Source: Myxococcales bacterium
Lineage (GTDB): Bacteria > Myxococcota_A > Polyangia > Nannocystales > Nannocystaceae
Direction of reading: 5' to 3'
DNA length: 64,000 bases
NCBI GenBank assembly: GCA_020633315.1
Contig: JACKDV010000007.1
Coordinates: 186,001-250,000, forward strand
Shown: piece by piece, positions 36,211 to 44,792 of the stretch
Layout of the letters: each line of letters begins with the position of its first letter
Numbering within the stretch: position 1 is the stretch's first letter
The notes under the pieces: model-generated
Database searches by the model: none
The model's input: only the letters and a program-made list of their open reading frames with translations
Told to the model about the DNA's origin: nothing
Translations under genes and position numbers: made by a program

Positions 36211-37893
36211 GTGCGCGAGCGGCTGCAGACCCTGGGCCTCCTGCCCCTGGCTCTGCTCTCGTTCACCGCCACGCTGATGATGGCCCTGGGCGCGCCGCCC
36301 CACGGCACCACCTGGCTCATCTGGCTGGGCTTCGTGCCGCTGACGTTGGTGGCGAGGGTGAGCCGCCACCGACGTCCCCGTCGGGTGTTCCTGCTCGGCT
36401 GGATCGGGGGACTGTGCACGGGCCTGGTGGGCTTTCCGTGGATCGCCGAGACCCTCGAGCGCTTCGGGGGCCTGCCCGCCTGGCTGGCCTACCTGGGCCT
36501 GGGCGTGTTCGCGGCCTGGACCGCGGTGCCCTTCGGCTTCTGGGCCTACGGGGTGAGCCGCGGCCCCGAGCGCGGGTGGAAGGCGGTGGCCTGGCCCGCG
36601 GTGCTGTGGGCCGCGCTGGCCTTCGCCTGGCCCTCGCTGTTCCCCTACACCGTGGTCATCGGCTTCGCCGAGGAGCCCCGGTGGATCCAGCTCGCCGAGT
36701 ACGGCGGGCTCTCGCTGGTGGTGGCGCAGGTGGTGGTGAGCGGGGTGCTGCTCGCCGATGCGATCCTCGGCGGAGAGCGACGCGTCCGCGGGGCGAAGGT
36801 GGCGGTGGCCCTCGCCATCCCGCTGCTGTCGACCGGGCTGGGGCACTGGCGCCTGCGCCAGATCGACGCCGAGCAGCGCGGGGCTCGGCACCTGCGCGTG
36901 GGCATCGTGCAGCCCAACACCGCGCTGGCCAACCCCGATCTCGGCGACAAGATGATGCGGCTGCGGGCCATGTCGCAGCAGGCCGAGCAGGACGGGGCGC
37001 AGCTGCTGGTGTGGCCCGAGGCGGGGGCCTTCCCCTACCGCACCCCGCGGCCGTTCCAGCACGACTTCCGCGATCCCTTCCGCAGCGTGCTGCGAGGGCA
37101 CGGCCTGCCCACCGTGTTCGGGGCGGGCAGCTACCAGCAGGGGATCCCGTGGGAGCGCAACACCGCCTACGCCATGGCGGCCGACGGCACCGTGGTCGGC
37201 TCGTTCGACAAGGTGATCCTCGTCCCCTTCGGCGAGTACGTGCCGCTGGTCGATCCCTACTGGGCGATCTCGATCCTCCCCACGATGTCGCACAACCTCG
37301 CGGGAGAGGGCCCGGCTCGCTTCGTGCTCACGCCGGCCGCCACCGCCGAGGACGAGGCCCCGGCCCCCGTCGCGATGGGCCCGCTCATCTGCTACGAGGA
37401 CATCTTCCCCGGCTTCGCCCACTCGGTGGCCCAGCAGCCCGAGGGCATCGACCTGTTCGTCAACCTCACCATCGACACCTGGTTCGGCGACACGGCCGAG
37501 CCCTGGGAGCACCTGGCCCTGGCCCAGTTCCGATCGGTGGAGCACCGCATTCCCATGGTGCGCAGCGTGTCGGCGGGGGTCAGCTCGGTGATCGACGCGG
37601 GGGGCCGCCTGGTCGCGCACATCCCCGCGCGGGGCCCCACGCTGCAGGTGCCGGTGATGCCCGAGGTGCTCGTGCACGACGTTTCGCTGCCCCGCAACAC
37701 CGCCCGCGATCCCACGGTGTTCGCTCGCGTGGGATGGCTGCTTCCGTGGGCGTGCATGATGGTGGTGCTCGGCGTCGTGCTTGCCGCCCTGCGACGGCTT
37801 CTCTATAGTCGCCGCGCAAAGGCCGCTGAGGCGGCCGGGCCCGAGGACGACGCGGACCCGGCCGAGCCCGCGCGGTCACAGGAGGACCGGTGA
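36211..37893 (+). CDS. lnt: Apolipoprotein N-acyltransferase Lnt
   Basis: 560 residues from a GTG at 36211. About six hydrophobic helices occupy the first 210 residues. A periplasmic nitrilase domain follows with the triad Glu270 (WPEAG), Lys334 (SFDKVILVPFGEY) and Cys394 (GPLICYEDIFPG), and a last membrane helix lies near 515-535. The enzyme adds the third acyl chain to the N-terminal Cys of lipoproteins in the inner membrane, which fits a genome with many lipoproteins. The C-terminal Ala/Glu/Asp tail is an extra. The stop overlaps the symporter start (GTGA). Confidence 0.95.
   Translation: MRERLQTLGLLPLALLSFTATLMMALGAPPHGTTWLIWLGFVPLTLVARVSRHRRPRRVFLLGWIGGLCTGLVGFPWIAETLERFGGLPAWLAYLGLGVFAAWTAVPFGFWAYGVSRGPERGWKAVAWPAVLWAALAFAWPSLFPYTVVIGFAEEPRWIQLAEYGGLSLVVAQVVVSGVLLADAILGGERRVRGAKVAVALAIPLLSTGLGHWRLRQIDAEQRGARHLRVGIVQPNTALANPDLGDKMMRLRAMSQQAEQDGAQLLVWPEAGAFPYRTPRPFQHDFRDPFRSVLRGHGLPTVFGAGSYQQGIPWERNTAYAMAADGTVVGSFDKVILVPFGEYVPLVDPYWAISILPTMSHNLAGEGPARFVLTPAATAEDEAPAPVAMGPLICYEDIFPGFAHSVAQQPEGIDLFVNLTIDTWFGDTAEPWEHLALAQFRSVEHRIPMVRSVSAGVSSVIDAGGRLVAHIPARGPTLQVPVMPEVLVHDVSLPRNTARDPTVFARVGWLLPWACMMVVLGVVLAALRRLLYSRRAKAAEAAGPEDDADPAEPARSQEDR
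37781..37809 (+). promoter_or_regulatory. Sigma70-like promoter inside the lnt 3' end
   Basis: TTGCCG (37781-37786), 17-base spacer, TATAGT (37804-37809). It would give the downstream symporter gene (start 37890) its own transcript with a leader of about 75 bases. Confidence 0.45.
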
Positions 37894-39239
37894 GCGCACC
37901 AAGCACTGGCAAGTTCGGATCACGGATCGGCTTCATCCTGGCCGCGGCCGGCTCGGCGATCGGGCTGGGCAACATCTGGCGCTTCCCCTACACCGCGGGC
38001 GAGAACGGCGGGGCGGCCTTCGTGCTGGTCTACCTGGGCTTCGTGGCGCTCATCGGCATCCCCGTGCTGCTGGCCGAGCTGTCCATCGGTCGGGCCTCGG
38101 GCAAGAACCCGGTGGGGGCCTTCGAGACGCTCGACCCCAAGCGCGGCTCCAAGTGGCCGTGGGTGGGCTCGCTGGGCGTGCTCACCGGCTTCGGGATCCT
38201 CTCGTTCTACTCGGTGATCGCCGGCTGGACGCTGTCGTACCTGTGGCGGGCGCTCTCCGGCGAGTTCGCGTCGGCGATGAGCCCCGAGCAGAGCGACGTG
38301 ATCTTCAAGCAGATCATCTCCAGCCCCGTGGAGGTGGTGGTGATGGCCGGGGTGTTCCTGCTGCTCACCGCGGTGGTGGTGCGCGGCGGGGTGAGCGGGG
38401 GCATCGAGCGTGCGGCCAAGGTGCTGATGCCGATGTTCTTCGTGGTGCTCCTGGTGCTCGCCGTCCGGGCGCTCACCCTCCCCGGCGGCGGGGCGGGAGT
38501 GACCTTCCTGTTCGAGCCCGACTTCTCCAAGCTCAGCGGCGCCGCCGTGATGTCGGCGCTGGGCCAGGCCCTGTTCTCGCTGAGCCTGGGCATGGGCGCG
38601 ATGATCACCTACGGCTCCTACCTGCAGAAGCAGGAGCCGCTGGGCCTGGCCGGGGTCTCGGTGGCGCTGTTCGACACCGCGATCGCGGTGCTGGCCGGCC
38701 TCATCATCTTCCCCGCGCTGTTCTCGGTGGGCGCCGAGCCGAGCGCGGGGCCGGGCCTGGTGTTCGTGGCCATGCCCGCGATCTTCGACCAGCTCCCCAT
38801 GGGCACCGCCTTCGGCGTGGCCTTCTACGCCCTGCTCGCCGTGGCCGCCCTGACCTCCACCATCAGCCTGCTCGAGGTGGTGGTGGCCTACCTCGTGGGC
38901 GAGCGCGGCTGGAACCGCGAGAAGGCGGTGTGGGTGGTGACGGGGACCTGCTTCCTGCTGGCGATCCCCTCGGCCCTGTCGCAGGGCGCGGTCGACATCC
39001 AGCTGTTCGGCCAGAGCTTCCTCGACCTGATGAACATCCTCTTCGGCAACGTCTCGCTGTCGCTGGGGGCCCTGCTCATCGCGGTGTTCGCCGGCTGGCG
39101 CTGGGGCGCCGACAAGGCGCTGGCCGAGATGAAGGGCATGCCGATGGGCGGGCTGTGGGCGGTGGCCATTCGCTACGTCTGCCCGCTCGCGATCGCGGGG
39201 ATCATGATCTACATCCTGGTGACGGGGAACTTCTTCTAG
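37890..39239 (+). CDS. Sodium:neurotransmitter symporter family transporter (LeuT fold)
   Basis: 449 residues from a GTG overlapping lnt, with GGAGGA just upstream. The family signature is at the N-terminus: GFILAAAGSAIGLGNIWRFPYTAGENGGAAF, where the broken helix 1 carries the Na+ and substrate site. About 11-12 hydrophobic helices follow to the C-terminus. The protein should import an amino acid or related compound with sodium. Length is normal for bacterial NSS members. The substrate cannot be told from sequence. Confidence 0.93.
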   Translation: MSAPSTGKFGSRIGFILAAAGSAIGLGNIWRFPYTAGENGGAAFVLVYLGFVALIGIPVLLAELSIGRASGKNPVGAFETLDPKRGSKWPWVGSLGVLTGFGILSFYSVIAGWTLSYLWRALSGEFASAMSPEQSDVIFKQIISSPVEVVVMAGVFLLLTAVVVRGGVSGGIERAAKVLMPMFFVVLLVLAVRALTLPGGGAGVTFLFEPDFSKLSGAAVMSALGQALFSLSLGMGAMITYGSYLQKQEPLGLAGVSVALFDTAIAVLAGLIIFPALFSVGAEPSAGPGLVFVAMPAIFDQLPMGTAFGVAFYALLAVAALTSTISLLEVVVAYLVGERGWNREKAVWVVTGTCFLLAIPSALSQGAVDIQLFGQSFLDLMNILFGNVSLSLGALLIAVFAGWRWGADKALAEMKGMPMGGLWAVAIRYVCPLAIAGIMIYILVTGNFF

Positions 39240-39260
39240 CCCCGCACGAGGGCGCGCGCG

Positions 39261-39971
39261 ATGAACCTGCTGCTGGTCGAGCCCTCCGAGCGCGAGGAGC
39301 CGGGGCTGGCCCGCGTGGACGGGCGAAGGGCCCGGCACCTGCGGCGCGTGTTGGGCAAGGGGGTGGGGGACTCGCTGCGCGTGGGCGAGCTCGACGGCGA
39401 GGTGGGCGAGGGGACGATCGAGCACATGGACGCCGACGCGGCGTGGATCCGCTACGTGCTGCACGAGCCCCCACCGCCGCCCTCGCCGGTGAGCCTGGTG
39501 CTGGCGCTGCCGCGGCCGCCCATGCTGCGTCGTACCCTGCAGGCGGTCACCTCGCTGGGGGTCAAGCGCATCGTGCTGCTGCACGCGGCCCGCGTGGAGA
39601 AGAGCTTCTGGACCTCGCACTCGCTGACGCCGGAGGCGATCGACGAGCAATTGCGGCTGGGGCTCGAGCAGGCGCGTGACACCGTGCGCCCGCGGGTGGA
39701 GCTGCGCCGTCGCTTCCGGCCGTTCGTGGAGGACGAGCTGCCCGGCTGGGCGACGGGCCGCCGGGTGCTCGCCGAGCCGGAGCCCGGCGCTGCGGCGCCG
39801 CGAGCGAGCGAGGAGCCGACCACGGTGGCGATCGGTCCCGAGGGCGGGTGGGTGCCCTTCGAGCTGGAGCAGTGGCGCGCGGCGGGCTTCGGCCCGGTGA
39901 GCCTGGGCCCGCGGATCCTCCGGGTGGAGACCGCGGTGGTGGCCCTGGTGACGCGGCTGGGACCGGCCTGA
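39261..39971 (+). CDS. rsmE: 16S rRNA m3U1498 methyltransferase RsmE
   Basis: 236 residues. An N-terminal PUA-like domain (RRARHLRRVLGKGVGDSLRVG) precedes a SPOUT methyltransferase domain with the family motifs LPRPPMLRRTLQAVTSLGVK, AIGPEGGWVPFELEQW (SAM-binding knot) and LGPRILRVETAVVAL. It methylates U1498 of 16S rRNA in the cytoplasm. It follows the symporter by 21 bases on the same strand. Length is normal. Confidence 0.95.
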   Translation: MNLLLVEPSEREEPGLARVDGRRARHLRRVLGKGVGDSLRVGELDGEVGEGTIEHMDADAAWIRYVLHEPPPPPSPVSLVLALPRPPMLRRTLQAVTSLGVKRIVLLHAARVEKSFWTSHSLTPEAIDEQLRLGLEQARDTVRPRVELRRRFRPFVEDELPGWATGRRVLAEPEPGAAAPRASEEPTTVAIGPEGGWVPFELEQWRAAGFGPVSLGPRILRVETAVVALVTRLGPA

Positions 39972-39984
39972 GCCGTCGCACCGC

Positions 39985-40014
39985 TTGCCGAGCCTCGGCG
40001 GTGGCGGCTAGCCT
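39985..40014 (+). promoter_or_regulatory. Sigma70-like promoter for the FG-GAP lipoprotein gene
   Basis: TTGCCG (39985-39990), 18-base spacer, TAGCCT (40009-40014). The predicted start site is about 2 bases before the ATG at 40023, so the transcript would be nearly leaderless. Confidence 0.45.
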
Positions 40015-40022
40015 GCCCTGCG

Positions 40023-41240
40023 ATGGTGCGGGGGATCCTCGGCGCGAGGGCGCGGACGCTGGGCGGGCTGGTGCTCGGGCTGGGCGGGGCGTGCTTTCGC
40101 GGCGAGGGCACGCTGGGATCGATCTGCGGGGGCGACGAGGACTGCGGCGACGGGCAGCGCTGTCGCACCGAGGTCTGTGGCTACTGCGGCGACGGCCTCG
40201 CGCAGCGCGGCGAGCTGTGCCTGGTGGCCGATGCGGAGCTGGGCACGGGGCCCGTCGTGTCGCCAGGCGAGCTGCTGGCCGCCGATCTCGACGGGGACTC
40301 GCGGGTCGATCTGGTCGTCCGCAACGTCGACGGCATCCCCGAGCAGTGGGCGGGCGACGGCCAGGGCCGCTGGTCGGTAGTGGCCGAGGCGAGCGGGGTG
40401 GGGGCTCGTGGGGCACTGCGGCTGGCCGCGCTCGACGACGACGAGCGGCTCGACCTGGTGGTGCTCGACGACGACGCGCCCGCGCTGCACCTGGGCCGCG
40501 GCCTCGCAGAGGGGGGCTGGAGCTTCGGGGAGGCGGTGGTGCTGACCGAGCCCGCGCTCGATCTGGCGGCGGCCGGGCTCACCCGCGGCGGTCCGGCGTG
40601 GGTGGCCTGGGTGGACGACGGGGGGCTGTGGCAGGCGGTCGTCGATCCGAGCACGGGCGCGCTGACGGAGCCGTTGCGCATCGACGAGGGCCGCCGCCTG
40701 CGGGTGGGAGACCCCGCGGCCGTCGATGCCGACGATGCGCTCGATCTGCCGGTGGTCGATCGGGTGGCGATGCAGCTCGAGCTGTGGCGTGGCGGGGCGG
40801 GCGGACTGGTCCGCGACCCGGCCCCGATCGGGCTGCCAGCTCCGCCGCTGGAGGTGATCGCGGCCGACGTGGATGGCGACGGTGACGTGGACCTGCTGGT
40901 GCCCGACGAGGAGGGCGGCATCACGGTGGTGGTGGGCGACGGCGAGGGATCCCTGGGCGTGGCCCAGCGCCCCGAGCTGCCCGGTCCGGCGAGCACGGTG
41001 GTGGTGACCGACCTCGACCGCGATGGCGACCGCGACCTGCTGGCGTTGGTCGAGCATGCCTCGCCGGTGTGGGCGTTGATCGGTCGCGGCTATCGCCACC
41101 ACGACGCGATCGCGCTGCCGGTCGAGGCCGAGGTGGGCTCGCTGGTGGTGGTCGACGGCGATCGCGATGGCCTCGAGGAGCTGCTGCTCGGCCCGCGCAG
41201 CGGCGTGGCGGCCCTGAGGATCGTGGAGGTGGCGCCATGA
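40023..41240 (+). CDS. FG-GAP/VCBS-repeat lipoprotein
   Basis: 405 residues. The signal peptide ends in LGLGGAC, a lipobox. A short Cys-rich segment follows (ICGGDEDCGDGQRCRTEVCGYCGDG, in two parts), then FG-GAP-like repeats with Asp-rich loops (AADLDGDSRVDLVV, AADVDGDGDVDLLV, VTDLDRDGDRDLLAL). These predict a calcium-binding beta-propeller at the cell surface. It parallels the minus-strand protein at 10594-11883. The stop overlaps the next small gene (ATGA). Ligand unknown. Confidence 0.87.
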   Translation: MVRGILGARARTLGGLVLGLGGACFRGEGTLGSICGGDEDCGDGQRCRTEVCGYCGDGLAQRGELCLVADAELGTGPVVSPGELLAADLDGDSRVDLVVRNVDGIPEQWAGDGQGRWSVVAEASGVGARGALRLAALDDDERLDLVVLDDDAPALHLGRGLAEGGWSFGEAVVLTEPALDLAAAGLTRGGPAWVAWVDDGGLWQAVVDPSTGALTEPLRIDEGRRLRVGDPAAVDADDALDLPVVDRVAMQLELWRGGAGGLVRDPAPIGLPAPPLEVIAADVDGDGDVDLLVPDEEGGITVVVGDGEGSLGVAQRPELPGPASTVVVTDLDRDGDRDLLALVEHASPVWALIGRGYRHHDAIALPVEAEVGSLVVVDGDRDGLEELLLGPRSGVAALRIVEVAP

Positions 41241-41698
41241 GCCGTCGCGGCATCGCGCTGACGCTCGGGCTGGCGCTGGCGCTGCCGGGCCCCGTCGCGC
41301 TCGCGGCCGAGCCCGAGGCCTCCGCGCCCGCCCCGAGCCTCCCGCCGCGACGCCCCGGCGATCGCATGGTGCAGGCGGGCGTGGGGATCACCGTGGCCGG
41401 CGTGCTCGGCTACGGCCTGATGGCCGCGGGCCTGGGCGTGGGCAACCAGGCCGAGGGCGATCTGGTCGCGCTCGGCGAGCGCGAGGACATCGAGGTCCGC
41501 CGCGAGACCATCGCGCGCGGCCAGCTCGGCAACCGTCTCGCCATCGCAGGGGCGGTGACCGCCTCGGTGGCCCTCGCGGTCGGCATCCCGCTCATCGCCA
41601 TCGGTCGTCGTCGCCACGAGGCCAGCGCCCCCCGGGTGGTGGTGCTGGTGGGGGGCACGGGCGCCGCGATGGGCCTGCGCCTTCGTGCGCGCTTCTAG
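41237..41698 (+). CDS. Small membrane protein of unknown function
   Basis: 153 residues. A signal peptide (ALTLGLALALPGPVALAAEP) is followed by a Pro-rich stretch, two predicted membrane helices (about 45-69 and 98-123) separated by a polar loop, and a short basic end. It overlaps the FG-GAP lipoprotein gene by ATGA, so it is probably its membrane partner. No known family recognised. The same type of small two-helix protein often follows surface lipoprotein genes in this group, from general knowledge rather than a search. Confidence 0.75.
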   Translation: MSRRGIALTLGLALALPGPVALAAEPEASAPAPSLPPRRPGDRMVQAGVGITVAGVLGYGLMAAGLGVGNQAEGDLVALGEREDIEVRRETIARGQLGNRLAIAGAVTASVALAVGIPLIAIGRRRHEASAPRVVVLVGGTGAAMGLRLRARF

Positions 41699-41776
41699 CC
41701 GAGCCGCTGCGGTGGCCCCCGGTCGCGGCCCCACGCTAGACTCGCGGGGTGCCCCGTGGGGCGCGGGACGGCTCCC

Positions 41777-42934
41777 ATGGCAACGAAGAAGGAATCCCTC
41801 GGCATCAAGCACGTCGCGTCGCTGCACCTGTTCGTGCGCGACCTGGAGCGCAGCCTGGAGTACTTCGTGGACTCCCTGGACTTCGAGGAGATCGGCCGCA
41901 GCACCCCCGACTTCGAGGCCGACCAGCGGGCCCGGGCCTCGGTGGTGCAGGCGGGGACGGCCCGCTTCGTGCTCATGGAGCCGCTGGGCTCGCGGGGCGA
42001 GAGCTTCGCCTGGCTCGCCAAGCACCCCGAGGGGATCGGCCGCATCGTGTTCGACGTGGAGGACGCCGAGCGGGCCTACATGCTCCTCACCGCGCGCGGG
42101 GCCACCAGCACCAGCGGGCTCCAGCATCGCATCGTGGAGGGAGGGCGGGTCACCTGGTTCGACATTGCCACCGCCTTCGGCGACGTGTTGTTCCGCTTCG
42201 TGGAGCACGAGGGGCGCACCCCGATCATGCCGGACCTCGAGCGCTTCGATCCGCCGCGCCGCGGCAGCAACCGCCTGCGCTTCACCTCGATCGATCACAT
42301 CACCAGCAACTTCGTCACCCTGGGGCCGGCGCTGCTGTGGATGGAGCACGTGATGGGGCTCGAGCGCTACTGGGACGTGGCCTTCCACACCCAGGACGTG
42401 GCCAAGGGGCACTACGGCGGCACCGGGCTCAAGTCGGTGGTGATGTGGGATCCCGAGTCGGGGCTCAAGCTCGCCAACAACGAGCCCGCCGCGCCCTCGT
42501 TCAAGGCCTCGCAGATCTACCTGTTCTGCGAGCAGAACCGCGGCCCGGGGGTGCAGCACGTGGCGCTGCTGACCGAGGGCATCGTGGACGCGGTCCGGAG
42601 CCTGCACGCCGGCCCTTCCAAATTCATGCCCACGCCGGGGCGCTACTACGACGCGCTGCCGGCCCGGCTCGAGCGCATGGGGATCGGCGCGGTGGAGGAG
42701 TCGCTCGACGATCTGCGCGAGCTCCAGATCCTCCTCGACGGCGGCAACGGCAAGTACCTGCTGCAGATCTTCCTGCAGGAGGCGTCGCGGCAGTTCGGTG
42801 ATCCGCAGGCGGGCCCGTTCTTCATCGAGCTCATCGAGCGCAAGGGCGACCCGGGCTTCGGCGCGGGCAACTTCCGCGCGCTGTTCGAGAGCATCGAGCG
42901 CTACCAGGAGAGCGAGGGGCTGGTCGCCCGGTAG
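41777..42934 (+). CDS. hppD: 4-hydroxyphenylpyruvate dioxygenase
   Basis: 385 residues from the ATG at 41777. Two VOC-fold halves are present. The iron ligands of the family are visible as His174 (SIDHIT), His261 (VQHVALL) and Glu351 (PFFIELIERKG). The GNFRALFESIE helix near the C-terminus, which closes the active site, is intact. It converts 4-hydroxyphenylpyruvate to homogentisate in tyrosine catabolism. No homogentisate dioxygenase gene is adjacent. The NodB-type deacetylase gene begins immediately after its stop. Confidence 0.96.
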   Translation: MATKKESLGIKHVASLHLFVRDLERSLEYFVDSLDFEEIGRSTPDFEADQRARASVVQAGTARFVLMEPLGSRGESFAWLAKHPEGIGRIVFDVEDAERAYMLLTARGATSTSGLQHRIVEGGRVTWFDIATAFGDVLFRFVEHEGRTPIMPDLERFDPPRRGSNRLRFTSIDHITSNFVTLGPALLWMEHVMGLERYWDVAFHTQDVAKGHYGGTGLKSVVMWDPESGLKLANNEPAAPSFKASQIYLFCEQNRGPGVQHVALLTEGIVDAVRSLHAGPSKFMPTPGRYYDALPARLERMGIGAVEESLDDLRELQILLDGGNGKYLLQIFLQEASRQFGDPQAGPFFIELIERKGDPGFGAGNFRALFESIERYQESEGLVAR

Positions 42935-43795
42935 GTGCTCGTGCTGCGTCTGGCCCTCACCTGCGACGACGCCCCCACGATCCGCGCGGCGCCTCCGCTG
43001 GTCCAGCGGGATCCGGCGCGGATGGACCGGCTCCGCATCGCGCTGCGGCAGCAGGGGGTGGAGAGCTGCGTGGCCTTCGTGATCGGGGCCGAGGCCTCCG
43101 ATGCGGGGCCGCTGCGGCGCTGGCTCGAGGCGGGCTACGAGCTGGGCAACCACACCCACGAGCACCCGGCCGCGAGCGCGGCGGGGCCCGAGCCCTTCCT
43201 CGAGTCGGTAGCTCGCTGCGACGCCCGGCTGGACGCGCTGGGGGCATGGCCGTCGGGCGCCCCCAAGTGGTTCCGCTTCCCCTACCTCGATCACGGGGCC
43301 GACCCCGAGGCGCGGGCCCGCATCGCGCAGGGGCTGCGCGCGATGGGCTATCGCATCGCCCACGCCACCGTGGACCTGCACGACGATCGCTTCGAGGAGG
43401 CGCTGGCCCACGCCGAGGCCCGCGGCGCCTGGCTGCGGGCCGAGCTCGTGGGCGCCCGCTACCGCCACACCGCCGACCGGGCGCTGGCCCGCGCCCGCGC
43501 GAGCCTGGGCCCGAGCACGCCGCAGGTGCCGTACTTCCACTTCGGTGCGGTCTCGGAGCGCTTCGTGGCCGGGGTGCTTCGGCGCTGGCGTCGGGCGGGG
43601 GCTCGCTTCTGCGGGCTGGACGAGGCGCTGAGCCACCCCGAGCTGCAGCGCGAGGAGGGCACGGGGCTGCTGCTCGGCCGTCGGCGTCCGCCCCTGCTCG
43701 AGCGCCTGGGTCGGCGAGCGCAGCGGCTGCACAACCGCCTCGATCCCAGCCGCGGTCGCTGGGTGGGGCCGCCGTGGCCCCGCGTGCGCGGGTAG
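42935..43795 (+). CDS. Polysaccharide deacetylase (NodB-like) family protein
   Basis: 286 residues from a GTG directly abutting the hppD stop. NodB motif 1 is LTCDDAP (variant of TFDDGP, both Asp kept), motif 2 is GNHTHEH (metal-binding HTxxH), and motif 3 is RFPY. No signal peptide, so the enzyme seems cytoplasmic, unlike most cell-wall deacetylases. It may act on a small N-acetylated or related substrate. Coupling to hppD is translational at least, but the metabolic link is unknown. Confidence 0.85.
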   Translation: MLVLRLALTCDDAPTIRAAPPLVQRDPARMDRLRIALRQQGVESCVAFVIGAEASDAGPLRRWLEAGYELGNHTHEHPAASAAGPEPFLESVARCDARLDALGAWPSGAPKWFRFPYLDHGADPEARARIAQGLRAMGYRIAHATVDLHDDRFEEALAHAEARGAWLRAELVGARYRHTADRALARARASLGPSTPQVPYFHFGAVSERFVAGVLRRWRRAGARFCGLDEALSHPELQREEGTGLLLGRRRPPLLERLGRRAQRLHNRLDPSRGRWVGPPWPRVRG

Positions 43796-43801
43796 GCCGG
43801 G

Positions 43802-44782
43802 CTACCCGCGGCCGAGCTGTCGACGCAGCACGTCGCGGAGGTAGCCGGCCACGCCGGTGGCGTTGGCGATCTTGCCCAGCACGGTGGCCGAGGCGTAGAG
43901 CGACGCGTCCTCGGGGGTGTCGCCCAGCTCCATGCGATGGCGACGGACCCGGTGCCACAGCATGCCGTAGCCCGCGAGCAGGCCGGAGCTGAGGCCGAGG
44001 CTGGGCAGCACCAGGGTGGCGGCCGCGGTGGGGAGCCCCGCGCCCCAGAACGCCATCGAGATCAGGTGGCGGATGGAGTGGTGATCGGACAGCCCGTTGC
44101 GGCGCACGCTCTCGGCGGTGGCCCGTCCCTCGCGGACGGCTCGGGTCCACCACTGCCCGAAGCGCTCGATGGCGATGTCGTGGTGTCCCATCTCGTCGGG
44201 CAGGCGCACCACCCGGTGGCCCCGCCCACGCACCCGGCGGGCGAGCTCGGCCTCCTCGCCCTGGGCCATCCAGGGGTTCATGCCGCCGACCTCGGCGAAG
44301 ACCTCGGCGCGGATCATGAAGATCCCACCGACCGAGTCCACCTCGCCCACGCCGCCGGAGCCCCACTCCATGTCGGCGAGGCGGTGGTACACGTTGCGAT
44401 CACGGTAGTGCTCGCGGAGCCGGCCGGCCACGATGGCGACCTCGGGGCGCTCGCGCAGGGTGGCCATCGCCACGTCGAGCCAGCCTTGGGTGATCACGCA
44501 GTCGCCGTCCACGAACTGCACGAAGCGCAGCTCCGGCGAGTGGGCACGCAGGCGGGCGAAGCCCAGGTTGCGGCCGCGGGCCGCCGTGCAGAGCTGGCGC
44601 TCGGTGATCTGGACCACCTCGAAGCCCTCGAAGCACCGGGCGATCGCCACGCTGTCGTCGGTCGAGTCGCTGTCGACGTACACCCGGTGCTCGCCTCGCC
44701 CGTCGAGCGAGGACAGCGACGAGTGCAGGCGGGCCGACTCGTTGCGTCCGATCACGCAGATCCCCAGGCCGCGATCGTCCAT
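43802..44782 (-). CDS. Family 2 glycosyltransferase with C-terminal membrane segment
   Basis: 326 residues. The GT-A fold begins with GICVIGRNESARLHSSLSSL, the nucleotide-metal motif is FVDGDCVITQGWL, and an acidic acceptor motif lies in AQGEEAELARRVR. One or two hydrophobic helices near 245-275 suggest peripheral or integral membrane attachment. It starts 10 bases after the stop of the NRPS-glycosyltransferase gene on the same strand, so both are very probably co-transcribed and may decorate the same product. Sugar donor unknown. Confidence 0.92.
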   Translation of the reverse strand: MDDRGLGICVIGRNESARLHSSLSSLDGRGEHRVYVDSDSTDDSVAIARCFEGFEVVQITERQLCTAARGRNLGFARLRAHSPELRFVQFVDGDCVITQGWLDVAMATLRERPEVAIVAGRLREHYRDRNVYHRLADMEWGSGGVGEVDSVGGIFMIRAEVFAEVGGMNPWMAQGEEAELARRVRGRGHRVVRLPDEMGHHDIAIERFGQWWTRAVREGRATAESVRRNGLSDHHSIRHLISMAFWGAGLPTAAATLVLPSLGLSSGLLAGYGMLWHRVRRHRMELGDTPEDASLYASATVLGKIANATGVAGYLRDVLRRQLGRG

Positions 44783-44792
44783 GGCTACGCGC

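Noticed and set aside
34777..37677. 966-codon minus-strand frame opposite fpg, cytochrome c and lnt
   Set aside because: Spans three well-supported plus-strand genes and has no motif of its own.
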